DNA from: CAYUAG01 sp046483025 | Lineage (GTDB): Bacteria > Zhuqueibacterota > QNDG01 > CAYUAG01 | Direction of reading: 5' to 3' | Assembly: GCA_046483025.1 (NCBI GenBank) | Contig: JAWODZ010000060.1 | Location: forward strand, 1-37,774 | Length of the DNA: 37,774 nucleotides | Part shown: positions 1 through 8,532 of the stretch, in pieces | Numbering within the stretch: the stretch's first letter is position 1 | Layout of the letters: every line of letters begins with the position of its first letter | Program-made: the position numbers and the translations under genes | Notes under the pieces: generated by a model | What the model was told of the DNA's origin: nothing | The model's database searches: none | Seen by the model: the letters and a program-made list of their open reading frames with translations, nothing else

Positions 1-11
1 AACCCTGAAAA

Positions 12-176
12 ATGAGCAAGATTAAAAAGATCAAAGCTTCAGAGATTTTAAACTCCAAAGGGGAGCCCGCTGTTTCAGCTGAGCTGGAGACAGACAAAGC
101 AGTGTTTAAGGCTTCCGCTCCCTCTGCTACCTCGACCGGCATTCTCGAGGCAGCAGAGCTTAGATCATCTGCCTGA
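12..176 (+). pseudogene. eno: Enolase N-terminal fragment, truncated
   Basis: An ATG at 12 opens a 54-codon frame whose product resembles the first ~50 residues of enolase. It begins MSKIKKIKASEILNSKGEP and later has APSATSTG and EAAELR, matching the family pattern EI.DSRGNPTVE, PSGASTG, EA.ELRD. Enolase (2-phosphoglycerate dehydration in glycolysis) is normally about 420-430 residues, so nearly all of the TIM barrel and the catalytic site are absent. Homology stops at codon 51 (about position 164), where the sequence switches into an MbhE-like reading frame, and the enolase frame hits TGA at 174-176. The PSGAST loop is altered to PSATST. Bases 61-180 are about 56% G+C, well above the downstream genes. 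This is either a chimeric contig end or a true deletion fusion. I cannot decide which, but the fragment cannot be a working enolase. Confidence 0.7.
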
Positions 177-372
177 GTTTGGAGAACAGTCTTTAAGGAT
201 GGCAAAAATATACATAGATCAGGGGTTGTCGTTAACCGGTGCCGGGAATCTGGTTGCAGCAGTGATTCTTGATTTCAGAGGATATGATACACTCGGTGAA
301 GCAACAGTGCTGTTTACTTCTGTTGTGGGTATTATGGCTGTTCTTAGAAAATCCGGGAGGAAGAGATCATGA
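160..372 (+). pseudogene. MbhE-like subunit, C-terminal fragment
   Basis: The frame ending at the TGA of 370-372 encodes a segment starting LDHLPEFGEQSLRMAKIYID, with TGAGNLVAAVILDFRGYDTLGEA further on. This is the C-terminal signature of the MbhE subunit of membrane-bound hydrogenases and of the MrpA C-terminal region (..TG..NIVT.IL.DFRGYDTLGE). About 57 codons follow an internal ATG at 199. The readable homology goes back to about 160, where it collides with the enolase fragment, so the N-terminus is lost. The stop overlaps the next start (ATGA, 369-372), the usual translational coupling of Mrp/Mbh operons, and the next gene is MbhF/MrpB as expected. G+C is about 45% here and drops to about 30% directly after 369, so a second breakpoint near 369 is possible. 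Confidence 0.72.
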
Positions 373-812
373 GAGGTATGACCTTAATAGTAAAACAAAT
401 AACTAATTTAATGGTCCCTTCAATTCTTTTATTAGGAATTTATGTTGTTCTACACGGCCATCTTACTCCGGGGGGTGGATTTGCCGGTGGTGTTCTTATT
501 GCTGGATGTTTTACACTTCTGATTCTGGCTTATGGATCAGAAAATATCAAAAGTGAAGCAAAAAAGATGCGGGCTTCTCTGACGGAAAGTATAGGTATTT
601 TTCTTTTTTGGTTTCTTACTATTATTGGGTTATTAAATGGCACCTATTTCTTTTTTAATGTTTTTGCTAAATCAACTCTGGGAGAACCTTTTAGACTTTT
701 TAGTGCTGGAATTATTCCATTGTGTAATATTGCCATTGGAATTGAGGTTGGAGCAGCCTTATTTTCAATATTTATAACTTTGGCAATTCTAAGAGTTGGG
801 GAGAGATTATGA
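369..812 (+). CDS. Mrp/Mbh subunit B (MbhF/MrpB-like)
   Basis: The 147-residue membrane protein has about four hydrophobic helices and the MnhB/MrpB-family block HLTPGGGFAGGVLIAG near residue 32. In Mrp antiporters and in membrane-bound hydrogenase (MBH) this subunit is part of the cation-translocation module. The start overlaps the upstream MbhE stop (ATGA). A second ATG lies three codons later (378), so either could be used. It overlaps the following MrpC-like gene by 4 bases. Gene order B-C-D-E-F-G-ferredoxin argues for an MBH/MBS-type complex rather than a plain Mrp antiporter. No hydrogenase catalytic subunit is visible in the window. Confidence 0.88.
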   Translation: MRGMTLIVKQITNLMVPSILLLGIYVVLHGHLTPGGGFAGGVLIAGCFTLLILAYGSENIKSEAKKMRASLTESIGIFLFWFLTIIGLLNGTYFFFNVFAKSTLGEPFRLFSAGIIPLCNIAIGIEVGAALFSIFITLAILRVGERL

Positions 813-1150
813 TTGTTTTCATACTGGCTTTAGTACTCTTTTCCATCGGATTATATGGTATTTTAGTGAAACGAAATCTGATCAAAATGATTATTGGATT
901 GGTCATTATGGAGTATGCTGTTAATCTCATACTTGCACTTGTTGGTTTTAGAACAGACGGAATAGCCCCAATAATTACTCCGGAGATATCCAAAACAGCA
1001 AAGTTTGTTGATCCATTACCTCAGGCAATTGTTTTAACGGCAATTGTAATTGGTTTGGGAACAACAGCATTATTAGTTTCATTTGCTGTCAGGATTCATG
1101 AAAAATATGATACATTTGATGTAAGAAAAATCAGGAAATTACGAGGATGA
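809..1150 (+). CDS. Mrp/Mbh subunit C (NuoK-like)
   Basis: The 113-residue protein has three transmembrane helices and belongs to the MrpC/MnhC/NuoK family. Typical features are GLYGILVKRNLIKMIIGL at the N-terminus, VNLILALVGF, and the family block DPLPQAIVLTAIVIGL near residues 69-84. NuoK-like subunits line the ion path next to the large antiporter-like subunit. The start overlaps the upstream stop by 4 bases and the stop overlaps the MrpD start by 4 bases, showing strict translational coupling. Confidence 0.92.
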   Translation: MIVFILALVLFSIGLYGILVKRNLIKMIIGLVIMEYAVNLILALVGFRTDGIAPIITPEISKTAKFVDPLPQAIVLTAIVIGLGTTALLVSFAVRIHEKYDTFDVRKIRKLRG

Positions 1151-2646
1151 ATTTACTACCTCTATTTGTCGTTGTTCCTTTGGGAACAGCATTTATAACA
1201 CTAATTATTTCAAAACTGTGGAAACGATCTGCAGATTGGATTGCAAATATTGCCACTATATTTTTAATGGCATATGCAATTTATTTTATCCGGTTCGCTG
1301 GCGAAACAATTACCTACTATGCTGGTGGCTGGGAACCAGTGGATGGTATTCCATTTGGTATCGCAATGGTAGCTGACAGTTTAACTATAATTATGCTGCT
1401 AATTGTTAATGTTGTAGGTTTTGGTGTCAATATCTATTCCATAAATTATATGTCGCACTATACTGACAAACCAAAATATTATACATTGTTTTTACTGATG
1501 ATGGCTGGTTTAAACGGGGTTGTTATTTCTGGAGATCTGTTCAATCTTTTTGTTTTTCTGGAAATTACTGCCATTGCTTCCTATGCCTTGGTTGCCTTTG
1601 GTATCGGGTCAGAAGAACTGGAAGCATCATTTAAATATCAAATATTGGGTGGTACAGCCTCTGCCTTGATATTACTTGGAATAGCATTATTTTATTTTAT
1701 GACAGGCACATTAAATTTTGCTGATGCTTCACAAATCATTAGTAAAATAGGAACAAATCCAGCGCTTGTTTTTATCAGTATCCTCTTCTTGGTGGGATTT
1801 GGACTAAAAGCCGCACTTATGCCTTTTCATGCCTGGCTACCGGATGCTCATCCTTCTGCTCCGGCACCGATTTCTGCTATGCTTTCAGGTGTAGTGATAA
1901 AGGTATTAGGTGTTTACACCTTAATCAGGATTTTTACTAATGTTTTTGGTTTTATCAATGTTCCTTTTATTCCAGTTATGTTTTTAATTCTTGGTACATT
2001 ATCCATGGTTGTTAGCGCCTACTTAGCGTTAGGACAGGATGATTATAAGCGACTGTTAGCCTATTCGTCAGTTAGTCAAATCGGATATGTAATGTTTGCT
2101 ATTGGTCTGAATACTCCCCTGGCATTTTTGGGCGGTATCTTTCATTTACTTAACCATGCAGCTTCTAAATCCTTATTATTTTTGAATTCAGGTGCTGTGG
2201 TTTATGCCACTGACAATAGAGATATGAATAAGATGGGCGGATTATCAAAGAAGATGCCTATAACCGCATATAGTTCATTAATTGGTTCTTTATCAATTAG
2301 CGGTATTCCTCCTTTTGGTGGTTTCTGGAGTAAATTGATAATTATTCTTGCCGCTGTACAGGCAAAGCATTATATCCTTTCTGGTGTGGCAGTGTTAATA
2401 AGTATCGTTACATTGGTTTATTATTTAAAATCTCAAAGATTGGCTTTTTGGGGTACATTAAATAGTATTTATGAAAACGTAAAAGAAGTACCTTTTGGAA
2501 TGAGTCTTGTATGCATCATATTAGCATTATTAAGTATAGGAATGGGATTGTTGTTACTTCCCAGTTTGAGACCTTTATTATTGGATCCAACTGTGGAAGT
2601 TCTTAAAAATGGTTTGGAATATGGAAAAATTGTATTAGGAGGATGA
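1147..2646 (+). CDS. Mrp/Mbh subunit D, NuoL/M/N-type antiporter
   Basis: The 499-residue protein has about 14 transmembrane helices and is of the proton-translocating NADH-quinone oxidoreductase M / MrpD / MbhH family. The conserved TM5 glutamate is E139 in LFVFLEITAIASYAL, and the TM7 lysine is K221 in FGLKAALMPFHAWLPDAHP. Later blocks include LLAYSSVSQIGYV and the histidine segment FHLLNHAASKSLLF. These residues form the ion-conducting half channels in complex I-like machines. The gene sits between MrpC and MrpE. Length and motifs are complete, so the pump module looks functional. Confidence 0.94.
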   Translation: MNLLPLFVVVPLGTAFITLIISKLWKRSADWIANIATIFLMAYAIYFIRFAGETITYYAGGWEPVDGIPFGIAMVADSLTIIMLLIVNVVGFGVNIYSINYMSHYTDKPKYYTLFLLMMAGLNGVVISGDLFNLFVFLEITAIASYALVAFGIGSEELEASFKYQILGGTASALILLGIALFYFMTGTLNFADASQIISKIGTNPALVFISILFLVGFGLKAALMPFHAWLPDAHPSAPAPISAMLSGVVIKVLGVYTLIRIFTNVFGFINVPFIPVMFLILGTLSMVVSAYLALGQDDYKRLLAYSSVSQIGYVMFAIGLNTPLAFLGGIFHLLNHAASKSLLFLNSGAVVYATDNRDMNKMGGLSKKMPITAYSSLIGSLSISGIPPFGGFWSKLIIILAAVQAKHYILSGVAVLISIVTLVYYLKSQRLAFWGTLNSIYENVKEVPFGMSLVCIILALLSIGMGLLLLPSLRPLLLDPTVEVLKNGLEYGKIVLGG

Positions 2647-2647
2647 A

Positions 2648-3148
2648 GTGAAACGAATAATATTAATAATCTTCTCCTTCATAGTTTGGTTGTTATTAAC
2701 CTGGACACTCAATTGGCAAAATCTTTTAGTTGGTTTTGTAGTGGCTGTTGCAATTGGTTTGGTTTTTGGAAATTTATTTGTTAGTAATGCAAAGAAAGTT
2801 TTTCAAATAAAAAGATGGTTCTGGTTTATTTTATACATTCCTGTCTTTGTTTGGGAAATGGCCAAAGCTAATTTTGACGTTGCTTATCGTGTTATTTTGT
2901 GTTTATTACATCCTAAAAAAATGCCCATAGCACCGGGTATCGTTAAGGTAAAGACCAAAATAAAGTCGGATATGGGCAAAGCAATTTTAGCAAATTCTAT
3001 TACCCTGACCCCTGGTACATTTACCATAGATTTAACGGATGAATATCTTTATATACATTGGATTAATGTTCAACATAAAGATATTGAAAAAGCTACTCAG
3101 GATATAGTTGGCAGGTTTGAAAAATTTCTACTAAAAATATTTGATTGA
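2648..3148 (+). CDS. Mrp/Mbh subunit E (MbhA/MrpE-like)
   Basis: A GTG start at 2648 lies one base after the MrpD stop, with a GGAGG Shine-Dalgarno inside the MrpD terminal codons. The 166-residue product has two or three N-terminal transmembrane helices followed by a soluble tail with the family-typical ITLTPGTFTIDL near residues 117-128. It belongs to the MrpE/MnhE family (Na+/H+ antiporter subunit; MbhA in archaeal MBH). The 3' end overlaps the next gene by 8 bases. Confidence 0.9.
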   Translation: MKRIILIIFSFIVWLLLTWTLNWQNLLVGFVVAVAIGLVFGNLFVSNAKKVFQIKRWFWFILYIPVFVWEMAKANFDVAYRVILCLLHPKKMPIAPGIVKVKTKIKSDMGKAILANSITLTPGTFTIDLTDEYLYIHWINVQHKDIEKATQDIVGRFEKFLLKIFD

Positions 3149-3431
3149 GAGTACGATGGATATTTTAATTGAAATACTACAATATTGTTTTTATATATTA
3201 ATCGGCTGTTGTTTTGCATGTTTAATAAGAGCCTGGCGGGGTAAATCAGTTCCAGACAGAATGGTAGCAATAGATATAATGGGAACTCTTGCAGTCGGAA
3301 TTACAGCAATTCTTGCTGTAATGTCTAAGCGGGCGTTTTTACTGGATGTTGCTTTAGCATGGATATTCTTGAGTTTTTTAGGTACCCTTGCTTTAGCAAA
3401 ATATCTATCACATAAAACTTTGGATGAATAG
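3141..3431 (+). CDS. Mrp/Mbh subunit F (MbhB/MrpF-like)
   Basis: The 96-residue protein has three transmembrane helices. The RAWRGKSVPDRMVAIDIMGT block near residues 31-50 is the MrpF/MnhF signature (GP...DR..A.D). The TTG start at 3141 overlaps mrpE. An ATG at 3156 (MDILIEIL) is an alternative start that I cannot rule out. The stop overlaps the MrpG start by 8 bases. Confidence 0.88.
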   Translation: MIESTMDILIEILQYCFYILIGCCFACLIRAWRGKSVPDRMVAIDIMGTLAVGITAILAVMSKRAFLLDVALAWIFLSFLGTLALAKYLSHKTLDE

Positions 3432-3786
3432 TTATATGATGAGTTGGAATCAAATAATCGGTATAGTTATTATTTGCATCGGAGTATTGTTTGATGTTTT
3501 TGGATGTTTGGGTCTGTTAAGATTACCAGATGTATACAATAGACTTCAAGCGGGTACTAAATGTATTACTTTTGGAACATGCGGAATACTTTTTGGGATT
3601 TTTTTTACAACGGGTTTCTCAAGCATGGGGATTAAAGCTCTGCTTGGCATACCATTTGTTTTACTCACATCTCCAGTTGGAGCTCATGCCTTAGCACGCG
3701 GGGCTCATATATTTGGAGTGAAATTATGGAAAGAGAGTGTAGTAGATCATTATAAAAAAGATTATGGAGATAAACCCAGACTATAG
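3424..3786 (+). CDS. Mrp/Mbh subunit G (MbhC/MrpG-like)
   Basis: The 120-residue membrane protein has three helices and belongs to the MrpG/MnhG/PhaG family. It shows GVLFDVFGCLGLLRLPDVYNR, matching G..F...G..GLLR.PD.Y.R, then KCITFGTCGIL and TSPVGAHALARGA. It is the last of the antiporter-like subunits here. ATG at 3424 lies inside the end of the preceding gene. Fifteen bases separate it from the ferredoxin-like subunit. Confidence 0.9.
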   Translation: MNSYMMSWNQIIGIVIICIGVLFDVFGCLGLLRLPDVYNRLQAGTKCITFGTCGILFGIFFTTGFSSMGIKALLGIPFVLLTSPVGAHALARGAHIFGVKLWKESVVDHYKKDYGDKPRL

Positions 3787-3801
3787 TTTGGTAATAATAC
3801 T

Positions 3802-4422
3802 ATGAAATATCCAAAACTCAGAGAATTAAAAGAAGCATTAAGATCATTATTCAGTAGACCATATACAACTAAATTTCCAGCGGTAGAAATTGAGCCTGTA
3901 GATGGTTTTCGGGGTAAACCTAAATATTTTGAAGAGTATTGTATAGGGTGTGGTGCCTGTGCAGAAGTATGTCCTGGAAATGCTATTACTGTAATAGATC
4001 CTGAAGAACCTGTGGATGTAAGTAAAAAAACACCAGTACGAAAAGTCGAATGCAGATATGATATGTGTAACTTTTGCGGTAATTGTGAGGCTCATTGTAT
4101 AACAGAGAAGGGAATTCAGCTAACTAAAGAGTATGATCTGGCATTATTTGATCGTAATTTAGCCGAAGAATCCATTGAACATGAACTGGTTATCTGTGAT
4201 ATTTGTCATTCTATCATTACTACTAGGAACCATCTAAAATGGTTGGTTAGAAAACTTGGAACTCTTGCTTATGGGAATGCAAATCTACTCATTATTAATC
4301 AGCAAGAACTTATTCCGGTTGAAACGGGTGAAAGAGCAGATGAATTACGCCGTCCAGATATGATGAAATTGTTGTGTCCCAAATGCAGACATAAGATAGA
4401 TGTCAAAGATATCTGGGGATAA
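3802..4422 (+). CDS. Hydrogenase-type 4Fe-4S ferredoxin subunit (MbhN/HycF/NuoI-like)
   Basis: The 206-residue soluble protein contains two 4Fe-4S motifs near residues 47-98: CIGCGACAEVCP and CDMC-like CRYDMCNFCGNCEAHC. This arrangement is typical of NuoI/HycF/MbhN subunits, which pass electrons from ferredoxin into membrane-bound [NiFe] hydrogenases or related complexes. The C-terminal half adds four cysteines in two CxxC pairs (CDIC near residue 132, CPKC near residue 197), which could bind a metal. Its position at the end of the Mrp-like genes implies a ferredoxin-linked ion pump. The catalytic large and small subunits are not in the window and may lie upstream, beyond the broken left end. 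Confidence 0.85.
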   Translation: MKYPKLRELKEALRSLFSRPYTTKFPAVEIEPVDGFRGKPKYFEEYCIGCGACAEVCPGNAITVIDPEEPVDVSKKTPVRKVECRYDMCNFCGNCEAHCITEKGIQLTKEYDLALFDRNLAEESIEHELVICDICHSIITTRNHLKWLVRKLGTLAYGNANLLIINQQELIPVETGERADELRRPDMMKLLCPKCRHKIDVKDIWG

Positions 4423-4562
4423 AGTACTCCTTTTTTATATTTAACAAACCTTTGTTTTTTAATTATTTAATTGAAAATTTATTTAAATTAAACATCATCG
4501 CTGTATCTATTTTTAAATTTGTATTTTTTAATCAAATTATAATATTTATTGTATATTTTTTA

Positions 4563-4591
4563 TTGACAATAAGATTTAATATTGTTACATT
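4563..4591 (+). promoter_or_regulatory. Sigma70-like promoter for prfB operon
   Basis: A perfect -35 TTGACA (4563-4568) is separated by 17 bases from TACATT (4586-4591), four of six matches to TATAAT. An inverted repeat ACAATA/TATTGT (4566-4571 and 4580-4585) occupies the spacer and could be an operator, though AT-rich chance pairing is possible. The site lies about 55 bases before the prfB start, in a 220-base AT-rich gap after the ferredoxin gene. The same -35/-10 pair with a 17-base spacer recurs at 24638-24666. Confidence 0.6.
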
Positions 4592-4643
4592 AAAGTTAAA
4601 TAAACTTTGTGCTCATGACTAAAATAAAAGAGGCAATTTTATA

Positions 4644-5742
4644 ATGATCGATGAATTAAAAGAAAAGCTTGGTAAAACTATACAAAGAATTTCAGCTCTT
4701 TGGAGGCATCTTTGACGGTTCAAATAAAAAAAAGAGAATAAACGAACTGGAAAAAAAGACAACAGATCCTGGTTTTTGGGATGATAATGAGAAGGCTCAA
4801 ACTGTTCTAAAAGAGTTAAATGATTTAAAAGAATGGATAAATAATTGGGAAGAATTAAACTCAAAGAATAATGATTTATTGGTTTTGTTTGATTTGGCTC
4901 AAGAAGAGAATGATGAAAAGACATTGCAGGAAGTATCAGATAGCATTCAAGCTTTACAATCTGACATTGTCAATCTTGAATTACGTCAGATGTTAAACGG
5001 AGAAGATGATAATAAGAATGCAATAGTAACCATACATCCAGGTGCAGGTGGTACTGAATCTCAGGACTGGGCTGATATGTTATTCAGAATGTATATACGT
5101 TATGCTCAACGAAAAGGATTTATCACTGATATCCTGAATATTTCTGATGGAGATGAAGCAGGTATTAAAAGTGCAATAATGGAAATAAGGGGAGATTATT
5201 CTTATGGATATCTAAAAGCAGAAGCAGGTGTGCATAGATTAGTTAGGATCTCACCTTTTGATTCCAATAAAAGACGTCATACTTCTTTTGCTTCGGTTTT
5301 TGTATATCCTGAAGTTGATGAAGACATAGAAGTTGACATCAATCCCTCAGATCTTCGAGTAGATACGTATCGAGCCTCGGGAGCGGGAGGACAGCATGTG
5401 AATAAAACCAGTTCGGCAGTCAGAATCACTCATTTACCCACAGGGATTGTGGTCCAATGCCAGAATGAACGCTCCCAACATAAGAATAAAGCAAATGCAA
5501 TGAAGGTTTTAAATGCCCGTTTATATCAACAGAAAAAGGAAGAAGAACAAAAAAAAATCCAGGATATTGAAGAGAAAAAAAAAGAAATTGCCTGGGGACA
5601 TCAGATTAGATCCTATGTTTTCCATCCTTACAATAAAGTCAAAGATCATAGAACGGATGTTGAAACTTCTAATACACAAAACGTAATGGATGGAGAGCTG
5701 GATGAGTTTATAAAAGCCTATCTTTTAAGATTCAGTAATTAA
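4644..5742 (+). CDS. prfB: Peptide chain release factor 2, programmed +1 frameshift
   Basis: RF2 recognises UAA/UGA stop codons and triggers peptide release. Translation starts at ATG 4644 and reads 23 codons (MIDELKEKLGK...RHL) to an in-frame TGA at 4713-4715. After a +1 shift it continues from GAC at 4714, giving a total of 366 residues, the normal RF2 length. The catalytic GGQ is at residues 248-250 (SGAGGQHVNKT). The RF2-specific SPF tripeptide occurs in RISPFDSNKRRHTS. Without the shift the gene would appear to lack its N-terminus, starting from a TTG inside the gene. It is 16 bases upstream of lysS, a common prfB-lysS pairing. Confidence 0.95.
4702..4716 (+). promoter_or_regulatory. prfB programmed frameshift site
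   Basis: The sequence GGAGG (4702-4706) is an internal Shine-Dalgarno-like element three bases before CTT TGA C (4710-4716). This has the same spacing and slippery codon as the classical RF2 autoregulatory frameshift. When RF2 is scarce, slow termination at TGA allows CTT-tRNA to slip onto TTT, and synthesis of full RF2 follows. Frames before and after the site both encode recognisable RF2 sequence, which shows that the shift is real. Confidence 0.95.
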
Positions 5743-5758
5743 CAATGGAGGGCATGTA

Positions 5759-7255
5759 TTGAGTTTACTAGATGAATTAAGAGAGCAGAGATTAGAAAAA
5801 CTTGAAAAGCTAAGAAAGGATAACATTAATCCTTATCCTTATGAATTTAATCAGACAGATTTTGCAGCAAACATAATTAAATCTTTTAGTGAGGAAACAA
5901 AAGGGGAAAATGTATCAATAGCAGGCAGGCTGTTATCCATAAGAAAGATGGGCAAAGCCAGTTTTTGTCATCTGAGAGATAAAACCGGAAAAATTCAACT
6001 ATATATTAGGAAGGATAAAATTGAAGAAAAAGAGTATCAGGTATTTACTTTACTTGATATTGGTGATATTATCGGGATTGAGGGAGAGGTTTTCAAAACC
6101 AGAACCGGAGAAATAACAATATTAGTAAACAAATTAACTCTTCTCTCAAAAATTATTCGTCCACTGCCCATAGTTAAAGAAAAATATGAAGGTGATGAAA
6201 AAATTATTTATGATCAATTTGCCGATAAAGAAATGCGCTATCGACAACGATATGTTGATTTATTAGTGAATCAGGATGTAAAAGATGTTTTTATGAAAAG
6301 ATCAAAAATAATATCACAAATGCGTACATATCTTGAACAAAAAGGTTTTTTAGAAGTGGAAACTCCAGTATTACAGCCTCTGTATGGCGGTGCCTATGCC
6401 AGACCATTTATCACTCATCACAATACCCTTGATATGGATCTCTACCTGCGAATTGCAGATGAATTGTATTTAAAACGATTGATTGTGGGTGGATTTGATG
6501 GAGTTTTTGAAATAGCCAAGGATTTTCGAAATGAAGGTATGGATTCAGAACATAATCCAGAGTTTACAATGATGGAACTCTATGTTGCTTATAAAGATTA
6601 TAATTATATGATGGATTTAGTGGAAGAGATGGTTGGTTTTATCTGTAATAAGGTTTTGGGCAAAACAGAAATTGTTTTTAATGATATATCTTTAAATTTT
6701 AGTAAAAAATGGAAAAGATTATCTTTTTTTGAAGCGATTAAAAAATATACTGATTATGAGCTTTTTCAAAAAAATGAAGTAGAGGTAGCAGAGGCAGCCC
6801 AAAATTTGGAAATTGATATTGATGGTCTTTCTGGAAAGGGAAAACTTTTGGATGCAATATTTGGAGAATATGTTGAACCTGAACTGATGCAACCTACTTT
6901 TATACTGGACTATCCTGTTGAATTATCACCACTTGCAAAAAAGCATCGAAACATAAAGGGACTTACGGAAAGATTTGAAGGATATGTAGCTGGCAAAGAA
7001 TTATGTAATTCATTCAGTGAATTGAATGATCCCATTGATCAAAGAGAGAGATTTACCAAACAGGCGGAATTGAGAGCCAGCGGTGATGAAGAAGCTATGG
7101 TAATCGATGAAGATTTTCTCTGTTCTATGGAGTATGCTATGCCCCCCACGGCAGGATTGGGTGTGGGTGTTGATCGATTGGTAATGTTATTAACTGATTC
7201 ACATTCTATTCGGGATGTGATATTTTTTCCACAAATGCGGGTTAAAAAAGAATAA
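5759..7255 (+). CDS. lysS: Lysyl-tRNA synthetase, class II
   Basis: The 498-residue protein charges tRNA-Lys. An N-terminal OB-fold anticodon-binding domain (about residues 55-150, IAGRLLSIRKMGKASFCHLRD) precedes the class II catalytic core. Motif 2 is in FRNEGMDSEHNPEFTMMELY and motif 3 in GLGVGVDRLVMLLTDSHSIR, close to the C-terminus. The length is typical of bacterial LysRS. The start is TTG at 5759, chosen because GGAGGG (5747-5752) is placed 6 bases upstream and the nearby ATG at 5754 runs into TGA at once. It is followed after 16 bases by the lolC/E-like permease, forming a prfB-lysS-lolCD operon. Confidence 0.96.
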   Translation: MSLLDELREQRLEKLEKLRKDNINPYPYEFNQTDFAANIIKSFSEETKGENVSIAGRLLSIRKMGKASFCHLRDKTGKIQLYIRKDKIEEKEYQVFTLLDIGDIIGIEGEVFKTRTGEITILVNKLTLLSKIIRPLPIVKEKYEGDEKIIYDQFADKEMRYRQRYVDLLVNQDVKDVFMKRSKIISQMRTYLEQKGFLEVETPVLQPLYGGAYARPFITHHNTLDMDLYLRIADELYLKRLIVGGFDGVFEIAKDFRNEGMDSEHNPEFTMMELYVAYKDYNYMMDLVEEMVGFICNKVLGKTEIVFNDISLNFSKKWKRLSFFEAIKKYTDYELFQKNEVEVAEAAQNLEIDIDGLSGKGKLLDAIFGEYVEPELMQPTFILDYPVELSPLAKKHRNIKGLTERFEGYVAGKELCNSFSELNDPIDQRERFTKQAELRASGDEEAMVIDEDFLCSMEYAMPPTAGLGVGVDRLVMLLTDSHSIRDVIFFPQMRVKKE

Positions 7256-7271
7256 AGATTTTGGATATATT

Positions 7272-8507
7272 ATGAATTTTGAATTTTTTATTGCAAGAAG
7301 ATATTTGAGTGCCAGGCAAAAAACCAGGTTTATTAATATAATTTCTTATATCTCAATTTTTGGTGTTGCAATTGGTGTTGCTGCTCTTATCATTACTCTT
7401 TCGGTTATGAATGGGTTTGAGTCAGAAGTACGTTCTCGAATTATTGGTTTTGATACTCATCTCAGATTACGTAAATTTCATTTCGAAAAAATGGAGAATT
7501 ATACAAAGATCGCAAAAAGAATAGAAGGTATTGATCATATCATTGGAATTTCTCCTTATATTCTGGATCAAGCTATGATCCGGGCCGATAGATACAGTGA
7601 TGGTATAATTGTGCGGGGTGTAGATCCTGAAACTGTTGTTAATGTTTCGGATATTGGAAACAATATGTATTATGGGGAGTTTAAATTAGGTGAGATAGAG
7701 AGTGAGCAGGGAGGCTATAAACCGGGAATTGTTATAGGGAGGTGGTTGGCTGATCGTCTTTTACTTGATATCGGTGATGAAGTAATTTTAGTCAGTCTGG
7801 CAGGAGTACATTCAATGTTTCGGCAACCTCCGGTAAAACAATTTGTTGTAACAGGTCTTTTTGAAACCGGAATGTTTGAATATGATAATGCATATGCTTA
7901 TGTATCAATTGAGTCCGCACAGAAATTATTTCGTATGGATAGTACTGTTACCGGCCTGGAGATAAAGCTGGATGATCTTTATAAGGCTAAACAAATAGGA
8001 GAAAAAATTGATAAAATTCTTGGATATCCTTTTTTTTCCCAAACCTGGTTTGATTTACGTAAAAATTTATTTTCCTGGATGCAGCTGGAAAAATGGGCGA
8101 TGTTCATTATATTATCATTAATAATAATTGTAGCTGCTTTTAATATTATTAGTACATTAATAATGGTAGTTATGGAGAAAACAAGAGAAATAGGGATATT
8201 AAAATCCATGGGTGTTACTTCCCGCGGTATCACCAAAATATTTCTTTTTGAAGGAATGGTGGTAGGAGTATTAGGATCTATAACCGGATTTATAATTGGA
8301 TTTTCACTTTGCTTGGCTCAATTGAAATATAAGTTTTTTTCATTACCAGGGGATGTATATTTTATTAATTATCTCCCGGTTAAAATGCAAATGTTAGATT
8401 TTTCTTTAATAGGTCTGGCTGCTATTTTACTTTGTATTTTAGCATCATTATATCCAGCACGAAAAGCGGCAAAACTAGATCCGATAAGAGCAATCAGATA
8501 TGAATAG
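7272..8507 (+). CDS. Lipoprotein-releasing ABC transporter permease (LolC/LolE family)
   Basis: The 411-residue protein starts FFIARRYLSARQKTRFINII, the LolC/E hallmark, followed by one transmembrane helix (residues 25-48). A large periplasmic MacB-like domain comes next, then three C-terminal FtsX-type helices (about 270-400) with EKTREIGILKSMG and the ending LYPARKAAKLDPIRAIRYE. With the adjacent LolD it would extract lipoproteins from the inner membrane for the outer membrane, so the cell should be diderm. Only one permease gene is present, so the complex may be a homodimer (LolF-like), or a second gene lies elsewhere. Confidence 0.88.
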   Translation: MNFEFFIARRYLSARQKTRFINIISYISIFGVAIGVAALIITLSVMNGFESEVRSRIIGFDTHLRLRKFHFEKMENYTKIAKRIEGIDHIIGISPYILDQAMIRADRYSDGIIVRGVDPETVVNVSDIGNNMYYGEFKLGEIESEQGGYKPGIVIGRWLADRLLLDIGDEVILVSLAGVHSMFRQPPVKQFVVTGLFETGMFEYDNAYAYVSIESAQKLFRMDSTVTGLEIKLDDLYKAKQIGEKIDKILGYPFFSQTWFDLRKNLFSWMQLEKWAMFIILSLIIIVAAFNIISTLIMVVMEKTREIGILKSMGVTSRGITKIFLFEGMVVGVLGSITGFIIGFSLCLAQLKYKFFSLPGDVYFINYLPVKMQMLDFSLIGLAAILLCILASLYPARKAAKLDPIRAIRYE

Positions 8508-8532
8508 GTGATGAACCAATAATAATTAAACA

